Part shown: in pieces, positions 33,720 through 44,400 of the stretch
Position numbering within the stretch: position 1 is the stretch's first letter
Layout: each line of letters opens with the position of its first letter
From: Okapia johnstoni
Taxonomy: Eukaryota > Chordata > Mammalia > Artiodactyla > Giraffidae
Reading direction: 5' to 3'
DNA length: 64,000 bases
Assembly: GCA_024291935.2 (NCBI GenBank)
Contig: CM044321.1
Location: 57,530,985-57,594,984, forward strand
Made by a program: the position numbers and the translations under genes
The notes under the pieces: model-generated
What the model saw: the letters and a program-made list of their open reading frames with translations, nothing else
Told to the model about the DNA's origin: nothing
The model's database searches: none

Positions 33720-33975
33720 TGAGGATCTGATGTACAGCACGGTGACTATAGTTAATAATACACTATTGCATACTTGAAATTTTCTAAGAGAATAGATCTT
33801 AAGTGTTCCCACCACACAAACAAAAAATGGTGACTATATGAAATGATGAATATCTTCATCAACTTGACTGTGGTAATCATTTCAAAAGATATACATATAT
33901 CAAAACATCACATTGCACACCTAAAATATATACAGTTTTTATTTGTCAATTTTACTCAATTTTACTCAACAAAGC
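33720..33975 (+). mobile_element. L1MA/MB-type 3' end
   Basis: ggatctgatgtacagcacgg, gtgactatagttaataatac and tatcaaaacatcacattgca are the standard order of an old L1 3' UTR, ending tttatttgtcaattttac. Confidence 0.8.
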
Positions 33976-35846
33976 CAGTTGAAAAACAGTTATTTTCTGT
34001 TTTCTAGATTCTAATCATAATTATCTTTAGAGCTGCATAAAAAACATAACTTTCCAACATATTTTTCAGTGACAATATACTTCATATGTATTTCCAAACA
34101 CTAATCTATTGAAAAATATTGCTTATTATTTTCATATAATTTTGCAGCCACCACTCTCATGACCGATACCTATCTTATTTATCTTTCTTTTTCTCCCCAA
34201 TAATAAGCCATTATGGAAAATTTTGAATACATGTCTGAATTCTGTTATAAAGCTTTCCTGATTTTTTTCCCCCAATCTTTGGTTCTTGATATGAATTTAA
34301 GCATTATCAATTTGATTTTAGCACTGGTATGTCTATAGTGTGAAAAAAGTGTAAAAGACTCTGACTTCGTAGAGTAGATTCTAAACAACTCTTCAGGTTC
34401 ACTGTTCCACTCCCCTTAACATCTTACTTTGTCTTTCTTTCAATTTGTAGATAAGTACAGCCCAGTAGGTAGATAACAAAAGGAAAACTCAGGAATGCAG
34501 AGTTGAAAATGAGGTAAAACCTATGTTTTTCTGTAGCCTAAAACAAAGTCTTCACCTTTCTCCCACTCTTTAAATTGGAGCCCCTTATGAAGATTTACTT
34601 AACATTTATAAAATCTAGAAGAAGAAAAAGAGTCGTAGTATTGAATGAAAGTCAAGAGAAGTGTTTCATGTTGAAGAACGATCACAGTGTGTATTTATGT
34701 CTACTAGAAAAAAAGCATAAAGGATTCCCAGGAGGCTAATCCTACAAGTTAGTCACTGTTAATTCCAGTAGAAGCCATCCTCACAGCTGCCCTTATTCCT
34801 CAGCTGAAAGTCCCTAAGGGTTCCAGCCACACCGTTGCTGTGGTGACTGCTGCAACCATGTGCTAGTTTCAACTGAAAAACATATTCAGGTTGTCAGCCT
34901 GTGCCACCAGATGATTCTGGCTCAGAACATTAAGGTTCTGACATTGCCTTCACGAAGCATGTTATCAATCCAACATGTGGCAGTAAAAGAAAGCTGAGAC
35001 AGAGCTCTTGTCTAGGCTGGGAGCCAGTCAGGGTCTCGGGGGATGACGATGTCTTTGGTCATCTCATTTAGAATCTAGTCCTCAACTTTAAGACTAAACG
35101 TTCTGTTCTGTTGGTATGCCTAGAGACTGTTAGGCTTTAGGGTGCCAATTAACATTAATAAAATTCACAAAGGAATAATATATAAACTGGAACATCTATT
35201 ATTTTTCATTGAGAAATGTAACCATCAAGAACACTGGAATTCCCATTCCCATTGGTCTCTGTGTGGTACCTAGAGAGTCAAATTCAAGTGAGAAGATTAC
35301 TGTTATCCGGGAACAAAAGACAAAGGAATAAGAGAGATGATTTTGGTGGCTGTTATTATCAAACTCAACAACTTCCCTTCAAATATTTTCTGAGTTCTTT
35401 GCAGTGTATTTCCTCATGTAAACCATCTTCCTTCACACGGTGCAAATACCAACGAACTAGCCTGTATCGTCAAACAGGCTAATATGGGTTTATAGTTTAA
35501 ACTAATCTGATGAGTTTACAGTTTGATTGCCTTAATTTAGCATAGTACGTACCCAAATTTTCAGGTTCACAATTACAAGTCATTACTCAGGATGCGTCAG
35601 CTCTACAGATGGCAGATGGGAGGGTGACTTTTCCTAATCTAGTCTTACGTACAGTTTTGGGGACACTTACACCAAACAGTAGAAACAGGCCAGTGTTTCC
35701 AACTATAGAAGAAGCAGGAAGACAATATAGAATAAAGACTTGACAACAGTTTAATATTTGATTTCTGGCAAGAGATTTGATTTTTTTTTACATTCCCATA
35801 TCAGATAGTCACCATTTGTTATAAGATCTCAGAAATGTAAGCCCTT
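33976..35846. other. Repeat-poor block, no gene recognised
   Basis: 1.9 kb, AT-rich, with no young SINE or L1. Small mixed-composition islands at 34780-34920 and 35020-35130. Longest frame 76 codons (35252-35482), no motif. Confidence 0.5.
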
Positions 35847-35857
35847 AAGAATCATGA

Positions 35858-36802
35858 TATACAAACAGAATAAAACTCAACCACCACCATAACAAAAACA
35901 AACAACCCAGTTGAAAAATGAGCAGAAGCCCTAAATAGACATTTCTCTAAAGAAGACATACAGATGAGCAAAAGCACATGAAAAGATGCTCAACATCATT
36001 AATTATTAGAGAAATACAAATCAAAACCACCTTACACCAGTCCAAATGGCAATCATTAAGTCTACAAATAAATTCTGGAGAGGGTGTGGAGAAAAGGGAA
36101 CTCTTTTACACTGTTGGTGGGAATGCAAGTTGGTGCAGCTACTATGGAGAACAGAATGGAGGTTCCTCAAAAAACTAAAAATAGAATTACTATATGATCC
36201 AGCAATCCCACTTCTGGGCATATATCCAGACAAAACTATAACTCAAAATGATGCATGCAGCCCTATGTTCATAAGCACTGTGCACAACAGCCAAGACATG
36301 GAAACAACCTAAATGTCCATCAACAGATGAAAGGATAAAAAGGATGTGGTACACATATACAACAGAATACTTCTCAACCATAAAAAAGGAATGAAATGAT
36401 GCCATTTGCAGCAACACAGAGAGACTTAGAGATTATCATCCTAAATGAATAAGCCAAAAAGCGAAAGACAAATACCATATGATATCACTTATGCTTGGAA
36501 TCAAATGTATCCATGAAACAGACTCACATAGAGAACAGCCTTATGGCTGCCAAGGGGGAAGGAGGCTGGGGAAGGATGGATTGGAGTTTGGGATAAGCAG
36601 ATGCAAACTATTATATATAGAATGGATAAACAACAAGGTCCAACTATATAGCAGAGGAAACTGTATTCAGTGTCCTGAAATAAACCATAATGGAAGCGAG
36701 TATAAAAGAGAATGTGATGTACATATATAACCTAATTATTTTCTGTACAGCAGAAATTAACACACTGTAAATAAACTATACACTTTAGTTTAAAAAAAAA
36801 AA
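35858..36802 (+). mobile_element. L1 LINE, 5'-truncated (artiodactyl-age)
   Basis: Contains the ORF2 C-terminal region with frame breaks (pieces [20 protein letters not shown] and [14 protein letters not shown] readable at 36046-36312), then the 3' UTR and a 13-base A-run. Target duplication AAGAATCATGA at 35847-35857 and 36803-36813. Confidence 0.92.
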
Positions 36803-36873
36803 AAGAATCATGAGCGATATTCCATGGCTGCTGGGACATCCCTCAAAGTAGGATAGGCTTTGGAATCATTTTC

Positions 36874-36918
36874 ATTTAAAAATTATAATTAAAAATCATC
36901 TAATTTAAAAATTATAAT
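36874..36918. repeat. 16-bp direct repeat
   Basis: ATTTAAAAATTATAAT occurs at 36874-36889 and again at 36903-36918, immediately upstream of the retrocopy below. Confidence 0.85.
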
Positions 36919-36933
36919 GGGGTGCCCACCACC

Positions 36934-37635
36934 ATGTCCCTGGCCAGGCCAAGAGGCAAAGGGGAGGGCGTCATGCAGCAAACCATCCAGAAGGTGCTGG
37001 AAGAGAGCCGCCACCTGACCCAGTGCACCCTGGACAACCTCAGCAAGGGCACTCAGTGCCAGGAGATCCTGCACAGGAACCCAGTCTACCTGGCCACAAT
37101 ATGGGACTCCAGCCAGAACATGCAGTCCCAGCTCCTGCCCAGCCAACCTGGAGCACGATGCTGGGCCCCCAAGGTCTGTCCCCGAGCGGCTCTGCCCAGG
37201 AACTGCACTCCCCAGGGCAGCCTCACTGATCCGTGGGCATGGCCCAGATCTGCAGCCATCCGAGCCACGTGTCCATGCAGTAGGCTGAACAGAGCACACT
37301 GCCCGCCACCTCCCCCGTGAGCTTATTCAGCAGCAGCCATGGCTCAGGGCCTGGCCACATCCTCTTGGGACCGGCCTCACAGAGCATGTCCTTGCCAAGG
37401 GCCAACGCGCCATCAGCAACTAGGTGTCTCAGGCCAACACCAATGTGCAGTCAAACCCCAGTGGGCCTCATCCCGCTAGACTAGGCCAGGGAGGGAGCCA
37501 GGACCTCTGAGAGCCAGGCCATGGCCTTGGATGGTGGGAGCCAGGCAGGGAGCAGCAGTCAACAGGGCCCTACAGGGCCCCCCAGCTGGGCTCCTCCTAG
37601 GGTACCTGTGCCAGGAGAACTATAGCAGCCAGCAG
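36934..37635 (+). pseudogene. Processed pseudogene of SS18L1 (CREST), 3'-truncated
   Basis: The first 60 codons read MSLARPRGKGE, QQTIQKVLEESRHLTQC, ILHRNPVYLATI, SSQNMQS, the N-terminal homology domain of the SS18 family (SS18, SS18L1, SS18L2), which in the live proteins contacts BAF/SWI-SNF chromatin remodellers. QQTIQK, ILHRN and the later LGPQGLSPSGSAQELHSPG point to SS18L1, a calcium-responsive neuronal coactivator, rather than SS18. Homology then changes frame (after about 37135) and continues through a stop at 37421-37423 inside SN*VSQANTNVQSNP and on to YLCQENYSSQQ at 37603-37635, about two thirds of the usual ~396 residues. Small deletions remove part of the start and of the domain. 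The joined coding sequence without introns marks a retrocopy. The 3' end is lost at an old L1. Not expected to make protein. The parent call is from remembered sequence. Confidence 0.78.
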
Positions 37636-37640
37636 TTTTC

Positions 37641-38105
37641 AATTGTTAAAAACGCATTTTAAAAAATCTACCATTTTAACCATTTTTAAGTGCACAGCTC
37701 AGTAGCATCAAGTACTTTCACATTGCTGTGCAGCTGCCTCAAACCACCAACTCCAGAACCTTCTCATCTTCCTGAACTGAAACTCAGTCCCCAGGAAACA
37801 CTAACTACCCGTCCCTGACCCCTGGCCACAAAGATCCTCTGGAGAAGGAAATGGGAACCCACTCCATTATTCTTGACTGGAGAATTCCATGAACAGAGGA
37901 GGCTGGCAGGCTACAGTCCATTGGTCACAAAGAGTCAGACATGACTGAGGGACTAACACTTAGGGCTGAGTGATATTCCATTGTACGTTTAGATTACACT
38001 TTGCTCATCCACCAACACTTGGGCTGCTTCTGCTTCTGGGCTATCATGAATAGCGGTCTGTGAATGTGAGTTTACAAATACCTCTTTGAGACCCTGCTTC
38101 CTATT
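37641..38105 (-). mobile_element. Old L1 fragment, split by Bov-A
   Basis: Left piece (37641-37830) has taccattttaaccattttta and cctgaactgaaactcagtcc; right piece (37966-38105) has gtgatattccattgtacgtt and gggctatcatgaatagcg, both reverse old L1. Confidence 0.65.
37834..37965 (+). mobile_element. Bov-A SINE
   Basis: Headless body from tctggagaaggaaatgggaa to gactaacactta, inside the old L1. Confidence 0.9.
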
Positions 38106-38106
38106 A

Positions 38107-38172
38107 GTACAGGCAGACCTCTGAGATACTGTGGGTTCAGTTCTGACCACTTCAGTAAAGCAAATATTGCAA
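38107..38172. mobile_element. Tigger1 terminal fragment
   Basis: caggcagacctctgagatac, gtgggttcagttctgaccac and cagtaaagcaaatattgca match the terminal region of Tigger1, a Tc1/mariner-superfamily DNA element. Confidence 0.7.
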
Positions 38173-38944
38173 TTAAAAAATTAAAACTATAATGGAACAA
38201 ATGAGCCAATAACACTGAAAGACTTGGGATACCCCAGCCAGTTGATATCTGTTCAAAGGACCTGCTGTGTGATGCTGCAGCGCTCTCTCCACCACCCTAA
38301 TCTCAGCATCTGTGGCAGCTTTCCCCCAGTGTGAGCAACAGGCGCCATGGCAAGAGGAGGAGATTTCAAATTTCTTAAGGTAGGAAGAACCACTGCTTTG
38401 TAAGATGTGAGCTCTAAACAAAACCTTGGTGCAAGACCAGTGATACCACTACACGGCCTGTACACCACCTCTGGACATGCTCCTGGCCACAGAGAATGAA
38501 CGGCTCGTGTGTTCAGAATCCATGGTTCAATTACTGCAGCCCCATAATCATCATCTGAGTTGGACATCAGCACATTGGTGAAAAGCCCCTCTGGGGGCAG
38601 TGGAGGCCCATTAACTTTGACCTAAAAGTCCCTCTGATATAGGTTAAACTCTCCCCACACTCTCATCTCGGGTAATTGGCAATGCCAGTGTGACTCCATT
38701 ACTCCCATCTGAGTTGGGGCAGTTAAGCCCTGTGTTAACAAGACCTGTTTTAGCAATACCGCATACAGCATCAGACTCCTCTCCTGTAAGATTCCCACAA
38801 TTGTATTTCTTGAGCAGTGACCCTGCATGATCCCATGTTTTACAAGGAAAAAAAAAAAAAACCCTCAGATCCAGAGACTAAAGTAATAAAAATAATAGGA
38901 CTTCTCTCTGAATCATCTCAACCATGCACAAAGCAGCTTTAAAA
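38173..38944. other. No gene recognised; A14 run
   Basis: Unassigned. A 106-codon minus frame (38253-38573) has no domain I know. A run of 14 A at 38848-38861 could be a retroposon tail, but I cannot identify a body upstream. Confidence 0.4.
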
Positions 38945-39043
38945 ATAAACATCATAAGGGCAGAAACTTTGGGTACATCTGGTTCACCATTATCTCTCAG
39001 AATCTAGCTCAGTGCCTGGCAAACCACATGACCTCAATGACTA
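38945..39043 (+). mobile_element. L2 3' end
   Basis: gggcagaaactttgggtaca and gctcagtgcctggcaaacca followed by a cctcaatga end, the L2 terminus. Confidence 0.6.
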
Positions 39044-39249
39044 CGTTTTTTCACTTTTCCTAAAGGTCGGGCTTCATTTGCGTGTTCCGGTCTCCAGTCT
39101 TCAAGCACTACGTTTTAATCCATCCAGGCAGCTGGCTGCCTCCGTCTCCCCAAAGACTTCCAGGACAAGAGGCTACATCGCCTCCTCATGCTGCTGAGTC
39201 ATCTTCCTATCAGGAAATTGTTTCTGCCTTGGCTAAATAGGTAAGCAAT

Positions 39250-39370
39250 TTTATGACTATTTCAGACAGAAAATCTAAGTTTTAAAAAGATTACGTGAAT
39301 AGCTCAAGGTTATACACAGACTCTGACCCACTTAGGAGTAGAATCCGAGTGGTTCCTAACGTTCAATCCT
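39250..39370 (-). mobile_element. MIR-like fragment
   Basis: Weak reverse match (gtgaatagctcaaggttata, tagaatccgagtggttc). Confidence 0.4.
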
Positions 39371-40047
39371 AATCGTTTCCATACTGCTTATTTTGCAGGG
39401 GAACCTATCTTTATCATTTATAGATATTGTTCCCAAATTGCTCGCTAGGAAATTCTGCCTAAACATTGAAGGTAAAACAGCTTCACATATCCAATAGAGA
39501 GAGAATATATATACAAAGAAATGTTTCCCACATGAAGAATGAATCGCTGTAAAAAACATTCATTCGGTTGTTTCATTTTAAAATAAGAGCCTTCCTCCCA
39601 GCTGCCACAATATCCAAATGCTCCATTTTTGTTACTAAACAATCTTTTTAACACCAAGCCAAAAATAAGTCACAATGTTAATGCAAGCATCTTGCAATCC
39701 GAATGAAAGGATCCGTGCCAGATTGATCTGAGAGGAAAACTGTGTCACAGATCTCTCTGAGAAACTTGCTATCAGATCACCAGTCAATAGGGTACCAACA
39801 TCTGCTGATGCTCACTGAAAGACATGAGTCATAACAGACAGCTTTAGAAAATACACTTTTCTTCCATAGTTAGCAATGCATGACTCACTAGAACTCTCCA
39901 GACACTATACTGCATGAATGACTCAAAACTCTACCAAGGACAGAGCACAATCAGTTCTCTTCCTGCACCAGGATTTCTCATTATCAATTATCACTGATCT
40001 GTTAGCCTACCTTAAAGGCAGAAAATCTTGGTCCATTCTCCTTCCAC
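39371..40047. other. No gene or recognised repeat
   Basis: 0.68 kb with no repeat. A GAATGAAT...ATTCATTC inverted repeat (39537-39544 and 39558-39565) is present. Candidate conserved non-coding DNA, not testable here. Confidence 0.45.
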
Positions 40048-40490
40048 TTTTAAAAACAGCAGAACCACAAAACAGAAAGAGACTTACAGGCTTAGAGAAT
40101 GAACTTATGGTTGCTGGGGGTGTTGGGGGCAGGATGGGGAGAAGGGATAGTTAGGGAGCTTGGGATGGACATGTACACACTGCTGTATTTCAAATGGATA
40201 ACCAACAAGGACCTACTGTAGAGCATAGGGAACTCTGCTCAATACTCTGTAATAACCTAATGGGAAAGAATCTAAAAAAGAGTGCCTACACTGCTATATT
40301 TAAAATGGATAACCAAAAAGGATCTATTGTATAGCACAGGGAACTCTACTCGATGTTATGTGGCAACCTGGATAGAAGAGGAGTTTGGGGAAGAATGAAT
40401 ACATATATATGTATGGCTAAGTCTCATCATTGTTCACCTGAAACTATCACAACATTGTTAATTGGCTATACCCAATACAAAATAAAAACT
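40048..40490 (+). mobile_element. L1 3' UTR with duplicated segment
   Basis: The block ctgtatttcaaatggataac through a caggg/aggg-aactctgctcaat string at 40175-40250 recurs diverged at 40290-40360. The first copy continues as in other artiodactyl L1 tails (gaatctaaaaaagagtg), the second as a different tail (atgttatgtggcaacctgg). Ends with an A-rich tail. Confidence 0.75.
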
Positions 40491-40547
40491 TAAAAAAAAT
40501 TTTTTTTAAACAGCAGTACAAATATTCTGATATAAAAATTAATATTG

Positions 40548-40690
40548 GAGGTGGGTGGGAGGGAGGCTTCAGAAGGGGGGATATGTGTATACTTATGACT
40601 GATTCACATTGCTGTACCACAGAAACCAACACAACATTGTAAAGCAATTATCCTCCAATTAAAAAAATAAATTAAATATAGCTAATAATA
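40548..40690 (+). mobile_element. Bovine L1 3' end
   Basis: Short 3' UTR (gaggtgggtgggagggaggc) and tail (aagcaattatcctccaatta). Confidence 0.85.
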
Positions 40691-40930
40691 AATAAATATT
40701 GAATGCTGCAGGAAAATAGAAATTACACGTTATAGAGAATGCTGACAACAGTCTTCAGCTGGCCCAACTCCCACCATTCGGGAGGTCAGGTTGGACAATG
40801 ATCATGATTAATCTCTTTCTAGAATACTGAGTGATGAGTAGAGATTATTGCAATTTGAGAAATATTTTATTGTTAAAGATCAATGACCTGCCCATCCAAA
40901 TCTTCAATAGGCAATAACAGTCATCAAAGA

Positions 40931-41205
40931 GGACTTCCCTGGAAGTCCAGTGGTTAAGAATCCACCTGCCAGTGCAGGGGACATGGGTTCTATTATAGGT
41001 CCAGGAAGATCCCACTTACCATAGGGCAGCTAAACTGGTGCGCCCCAACTACTGAGCCCAAACCCATGCTCCACAAGAGAAGCCACTGCAGTGAGAAGCC
41101 CTCACACCGCAGCAAAGGGTAGCCCTCAATCGTTGCAACTAGAGAAAGCCCACACACAGCAACAAAGATCCAGCATAGCCAAAAGTATATAAGCAAATAA
41201 ACAAT
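40931..41205 (+). mobile_element. CHRL SINE, long form
   Basis: ggacttccctggaagtccag, CHRL body with actactgagccc and gagaaagcccaca, tail ccagcatagccaaaagtata. Confidence 0.9.
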
Positions 41206-41469
41206 GCTTTAAGAAACAAAACAAAAATAATATCAATGAAAGATTAAAATTTTATTTTAAAAATAGTACTCAAAGATACTTTGAGAAATAGTTTCAGAGT
41301 TGTTCTCTATGACAGAGAACATTTGATTTCTCTCAAATAATATTCTCTTTGATAATCACAGTAGCGTCCCAGTCAAGGACCACACTTTCATGCTCTTTCC
41401 CTTCCATTCCATCTAGCAGTCCAATTCCAGATTAATTTTCCTGACAGATTGTTCTGATTATAATGTTAG
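41206..41469. other. No gene or recognised repeat
   Basis: About 260 bp of AT-rich unassigned sequence. Confidence 0.4.
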
Positions 41470-41610
41470 CTCAGTATGGTAACAAAGAGCACAGGCCTTA
41501 AAATTAGACCCCTGATGTCAAAACTTGAATTCACCAATTAATTTTTAAATCTCTCTGTTTTGTCATCTGTGACAGAGAGTTGGTGAGATGCTTGCATAAC
41601 TCTTTGTGTT
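41470..41610 (+). mobile_element. MIR-like fragment
   Basis: gtaacaaagagcacaggcct followed by a ttttgtcatctgtgacaga run in MIR order. Confidence 0.5.
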
Positions 41611-41639
41611 AAAAATGAGTGTGTAAGGAAATAGAGCAC

Positions 41640-41701
41640 TCATGGTTAAGAGCATTTTGGAGTCAGACCTGGGAGAAAATCCTGGTTCTGCCATTGAACT
41701 G
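41640..41701 (+). mobile_element. MIR head, interrupted by a SINE
   Basis: gttaagagcattttggagtc and cctggttctgccattgaact are clear MIR head; the Bov-tA inserted directly after. Confidence 0.7.
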
Positions 41702-41923
41702 GGGCTTCCCAGGTGGCACTAGTGGTAAAGAACCCTCCTGCCAACACAGAAGATATAAGAGATGCAGGTTCGATCCCTGGGTTGGGAAGATCCCCTAGAG
41801 GAGAGCATGGCAACCCACTCCAATATTCTTTCCTGGAGAATCCCATGGACAGAGGAGCCTGGTGGGCTACAGTCTGTGGAGTCACACAGAGTTGGACATG
41901 ACTGAAGTGACTTAGCACACACG
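41702..41923 (+). mobile_element. Bov-tA SINE
   Basis: Full copy; target duplication TGCCATTGAACTG (41689-41701) and TGCCACTGAACTG (41924-41936), one mismatch. Confidence 0.94.
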
Positions 41924-41936
41924 TGCCACTGAACTG

Positions 41937-42440
41937 TCTACACGTTATCTATTTCTGTGAAACAAATTACCCCAAAATTGTCAGGCTTACAACAGTAATA
42001 ATCATTTTTCATCTTCCTCAGCTTCTGTAGTTCAGAAATTTGGGAGCAGTTTGGCTAAGTGATTCTGGCCCAAGGTCTCTCATGGGGTTGCAATCAGCTG
42101 AAGCCTAGACTGGGGCTGGGAATTCTGTTTCCCAGGTAGCTCACTCATACGGCAAGGTGCTGTAGGCTATTGGCAAGGAGACTGGTTTCCTTCCATATGG
42201 GCTCCCCAAGCGGCTTAAGTGATCTGATGACTGGGCAACTGGCTTACCCCAGAGCGAGTGAGCCAAGAGAGCAAGGCAGAGGCCACAATGATCTTGCTTT
42301 GGAAGTTACATGACCATCACCTCTGGCATTTTCTACCGGTCTCACTGGTCAGCCCTGATTCAATGTGAGAGGGGACTTCACCACGGTACTATCACTAGAA
42401 GGAAGGATCATTGGCAGCTATCTTGGAAAATCACTGCCGA
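41937..42440. mobile_element. Old interspersed repeat, L1M-type 3' region (tentative)
   Basis: gaaacaaattaccccaaaat, gggagcagtttggctaagtg, ccccagagcgagtgagccaa and aggcagaggccacaatgatc recur in a well-known dispersed mammalian repeat. Orientation not assigned. Confidence 0.5.
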
Positions 42441-42442
42441 GA

Positions 42443-42615
42443 AGACCTTGGACAATGTTTTTTTATTTTTAGTTCTTTAAACCTTGTTCTCCTTATTTGC
42501 CTAATACAGACAGTAATAATATGTCTGTTTCATAGGATTGTTACGAGAATTAGGTGAGATAATGCATGTAAAGTACTTAGTACGTAGTAAGTACTCAAAA
42601 AATACTACTTAGTAT
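42443..42615 (+). mobile_element. MIR SINE
   Basis: 3' two-thirds of MIR: gtttcataggattgttacga, gaattaggtgagataatgca, then a gtaagtactcaaaaaata end. Confidence 0.8.
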
Positions 42616-42628
42616 TATTACGATCCAC

Positions 42629-42839
42629 TGTTGTTGTTCAGTCACTCAGTCATGTCCTACTCTTTGCGACTCTATTAACTGTAGCCTGCCAGGCTCCTCT
42701 GTCCGTGGGATTCCTCAGGCAAGAGTACTGGAGCAGGTAGCCATTCCCTTCTCCACAGGATCTTCCCAACCCAGGGATCGAACATGGGTCTCCTGCATTG
42801 CAAGCGGATTCTTTACCATCTGAGCCACAAGGGAAGCTC
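42629..42839 (-). mobile_element. Bov-tA SINE
   Basis: Reverse full copy with a (GTT)n lead, ending tgagccacaagggaagctcc. Confidence 0.93.
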
Positions 42840-42894
42840 CATTAGTAAACAAGATGGATACAATTCCTGAACTAAGGGTTTAAGAAAAAAATAA

Positions 42895-43539
42895 GTAACT
42901 AGCTAAGTCTCCAAAATAGACTTTGACAAGTGCTATATTAGGGGCAGCATCACAAGCATTATGGAATTGCTGAGTGGGATCACCTAACCTGGTCCAGAGG
43001 GTGGTGGCAATGGGTGATGTTTCCCAAAGGAAATAGCATTTAAGCAGAAGATAGAAAAGGATGCGATATGGCCAGAGCATTCCAGGCAAAGAGAACCACT
43101 GTTTCAAAGGTCAAGTGGAAAGTAAGCCCATGGTACATCTCAAGGACTAAAAGCACCTCAGTGTGGCTGCAGTATAAGATACAAGAGGGCAAGTGGCAGG
43201 AGATGAGAGGTCCAGACAGGAAAACATCAGTATTATAGTGAAAGTCAGGATGGACAGACAGCTGGAGAATGATGTTGATAAGACATGGTGATGAACTGAA
43301 AATGGAGAAGGGCAGAAGATATGCCAAAGATGCCACTCAAGTTTCCAGTTTATGAAATTAGTTATAAACCTGCAGAAAGGACAATACTTTGTTTTATCCA
43401 GGGTAGGGGTAAAGATGAGTTTGATTTTGGACAAACAAACTTGAGTTGCCCATGAAACACCTGCATAGTGTCCAAGAGGCAGTTGAATATCAGGGTAGGG
43501 AGCTTAGGAGAAGTGTAGATTTGGGAGTCATCAACATGT
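42895..43539 (-). mobile_element. L2 LINE fragment
   Basis: Same family as 17.8-20 kb: a catttaagcagaagatag run, cattccaggcaaagagaacc, gtggctgcagtataagatac and, at the right, ccaagaggcagttgaatatc and gatttgggagtcatcaacat. Confidence 0.6.
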
Positions 43540-43554
43540 TACTTCTTGTTTTTA

Positions 43555-44272
43555 TTTTTAAATTAAAAAAATATATATTTTGGTCATGCCATGCAGCACT
43601 GCAGATGGTGTCTGCAGCCATGAAATTAAAAGATGCTTGCTCCTTGGAAGAAAAATTATGACTAACATAGACAGCATATTAAAAAGCAGAGACATTACTT
43701 TGCCAACAAAGGTCCATCTAGTCAAAGCTATGGTTTTTCCAGTAGTAATGTATGGATGTGAGAGTTGGACTATAAAGAAAGCTGAGTGCTGAAGAATTGA
43801 TACCTTTGAACTGTGGTGTTGGAGGAGACTCTTGAGAGTCCCTTGGACTGCAAGGAGATCCAACCAGTCAATCCTGAAGGAAATCAGTCCTGAATATTCA
43901 TTGGAAGGACTGATGCTGAAGCTGAAGCTCCAATACTCTGGCCACCTGATGCGAAGAACCGACTCATTGGAAAAGACCCTGATGCTGGGCAAGATTGAAG
44001 GCAGGAGGAGAAGGGGACAACAGAGGATGTGATGGTTGGATGGCATCACTGACTCAATGGACATGAGTTTGAGCAAGCTCCTTGGGTTGGTGATGTACAG
44101 GGAGGCCTGGCATGCTGCAGTCCATGGGTCACAAAGAGTCAGACACGACTGAGCAACTGCACTGACTGAACTGCATGAAACATTTGGGATCTTAATTCCC
44201 TGACCAGAGATCGAACCCATTTTCCCTGAAGTGAAAGTGCAGACTCAACTACTGGACCACCAGGGAAGTCCC
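43555..44272 (-). mobile_element. CHR-2 SINE interrupted by BovB
   Basis: The tail (43555-43600: AT-rich, ttttggtcatgccatgcagc) and head (44177-44272: gggatcttaattccctgacc to gaccaccagggaagtccc) are one reverse CHR-2 separated by a BovB. Flanks tacttcttgttttta (43540-43554) and tacttcctgctttta (44273-44287) look like its target duplication, two mismatches. Confidence 0.82.
43601..44176 (+). mobile_element. BovB LINE 3' unit (~560-575 bp)
   Basis: Starts at cagatggtgtctgcagcc and ends in the gactgaactg terminus. The coding strand reads CSHEIKRCLLLGRKIMTNID and [20 protein letters not shown], a stop after KKAEC, then [20 protein letters not shown] and a second stop after RGQQRM. The 220-codon minus frame over it is antisense. 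Confidence 0.93.
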
Positions 44273-44287
44273 ATACTTCCTGCTTTT

Positions 44288-44400
44288 AAATGATAAATCT
44301 GAAACACAGAAATGTGAAGTAACATGCCCAGGGTCATACTAATAGGTGCAGGGCAGAGATTTAAACACTAGTTTCCCCATACCCCCTGTCTTTGCCTTTT
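44288..44400 (-). mobile_element. MIR fragment
   Basis: Reverse core gataaatctgaaacacagaa, then tgcccagggtcatactaata. Confidence 0.6.

Noticed and set aside
36922..37320. 132-codon frame as a live SS18-family gene
   Set aside because: Domain deletions, a frameshift near 37135-37170 and a stop at 37421 in the homologous downstream part show a pseudogene.
38848..38861. A14 run as the tail of a processed gene
   Set aside because: No upstream body could be recognised and no flanking direct repeat was found.
43558..44220. 220-codon minus-strand frame, longest in the window
   Set aside because: It is antisense to the BovB coding tail; similar antisense frames occur over the BovB copies at 26217-26657 and 52505-52960, so it reflects codon structure of the element.
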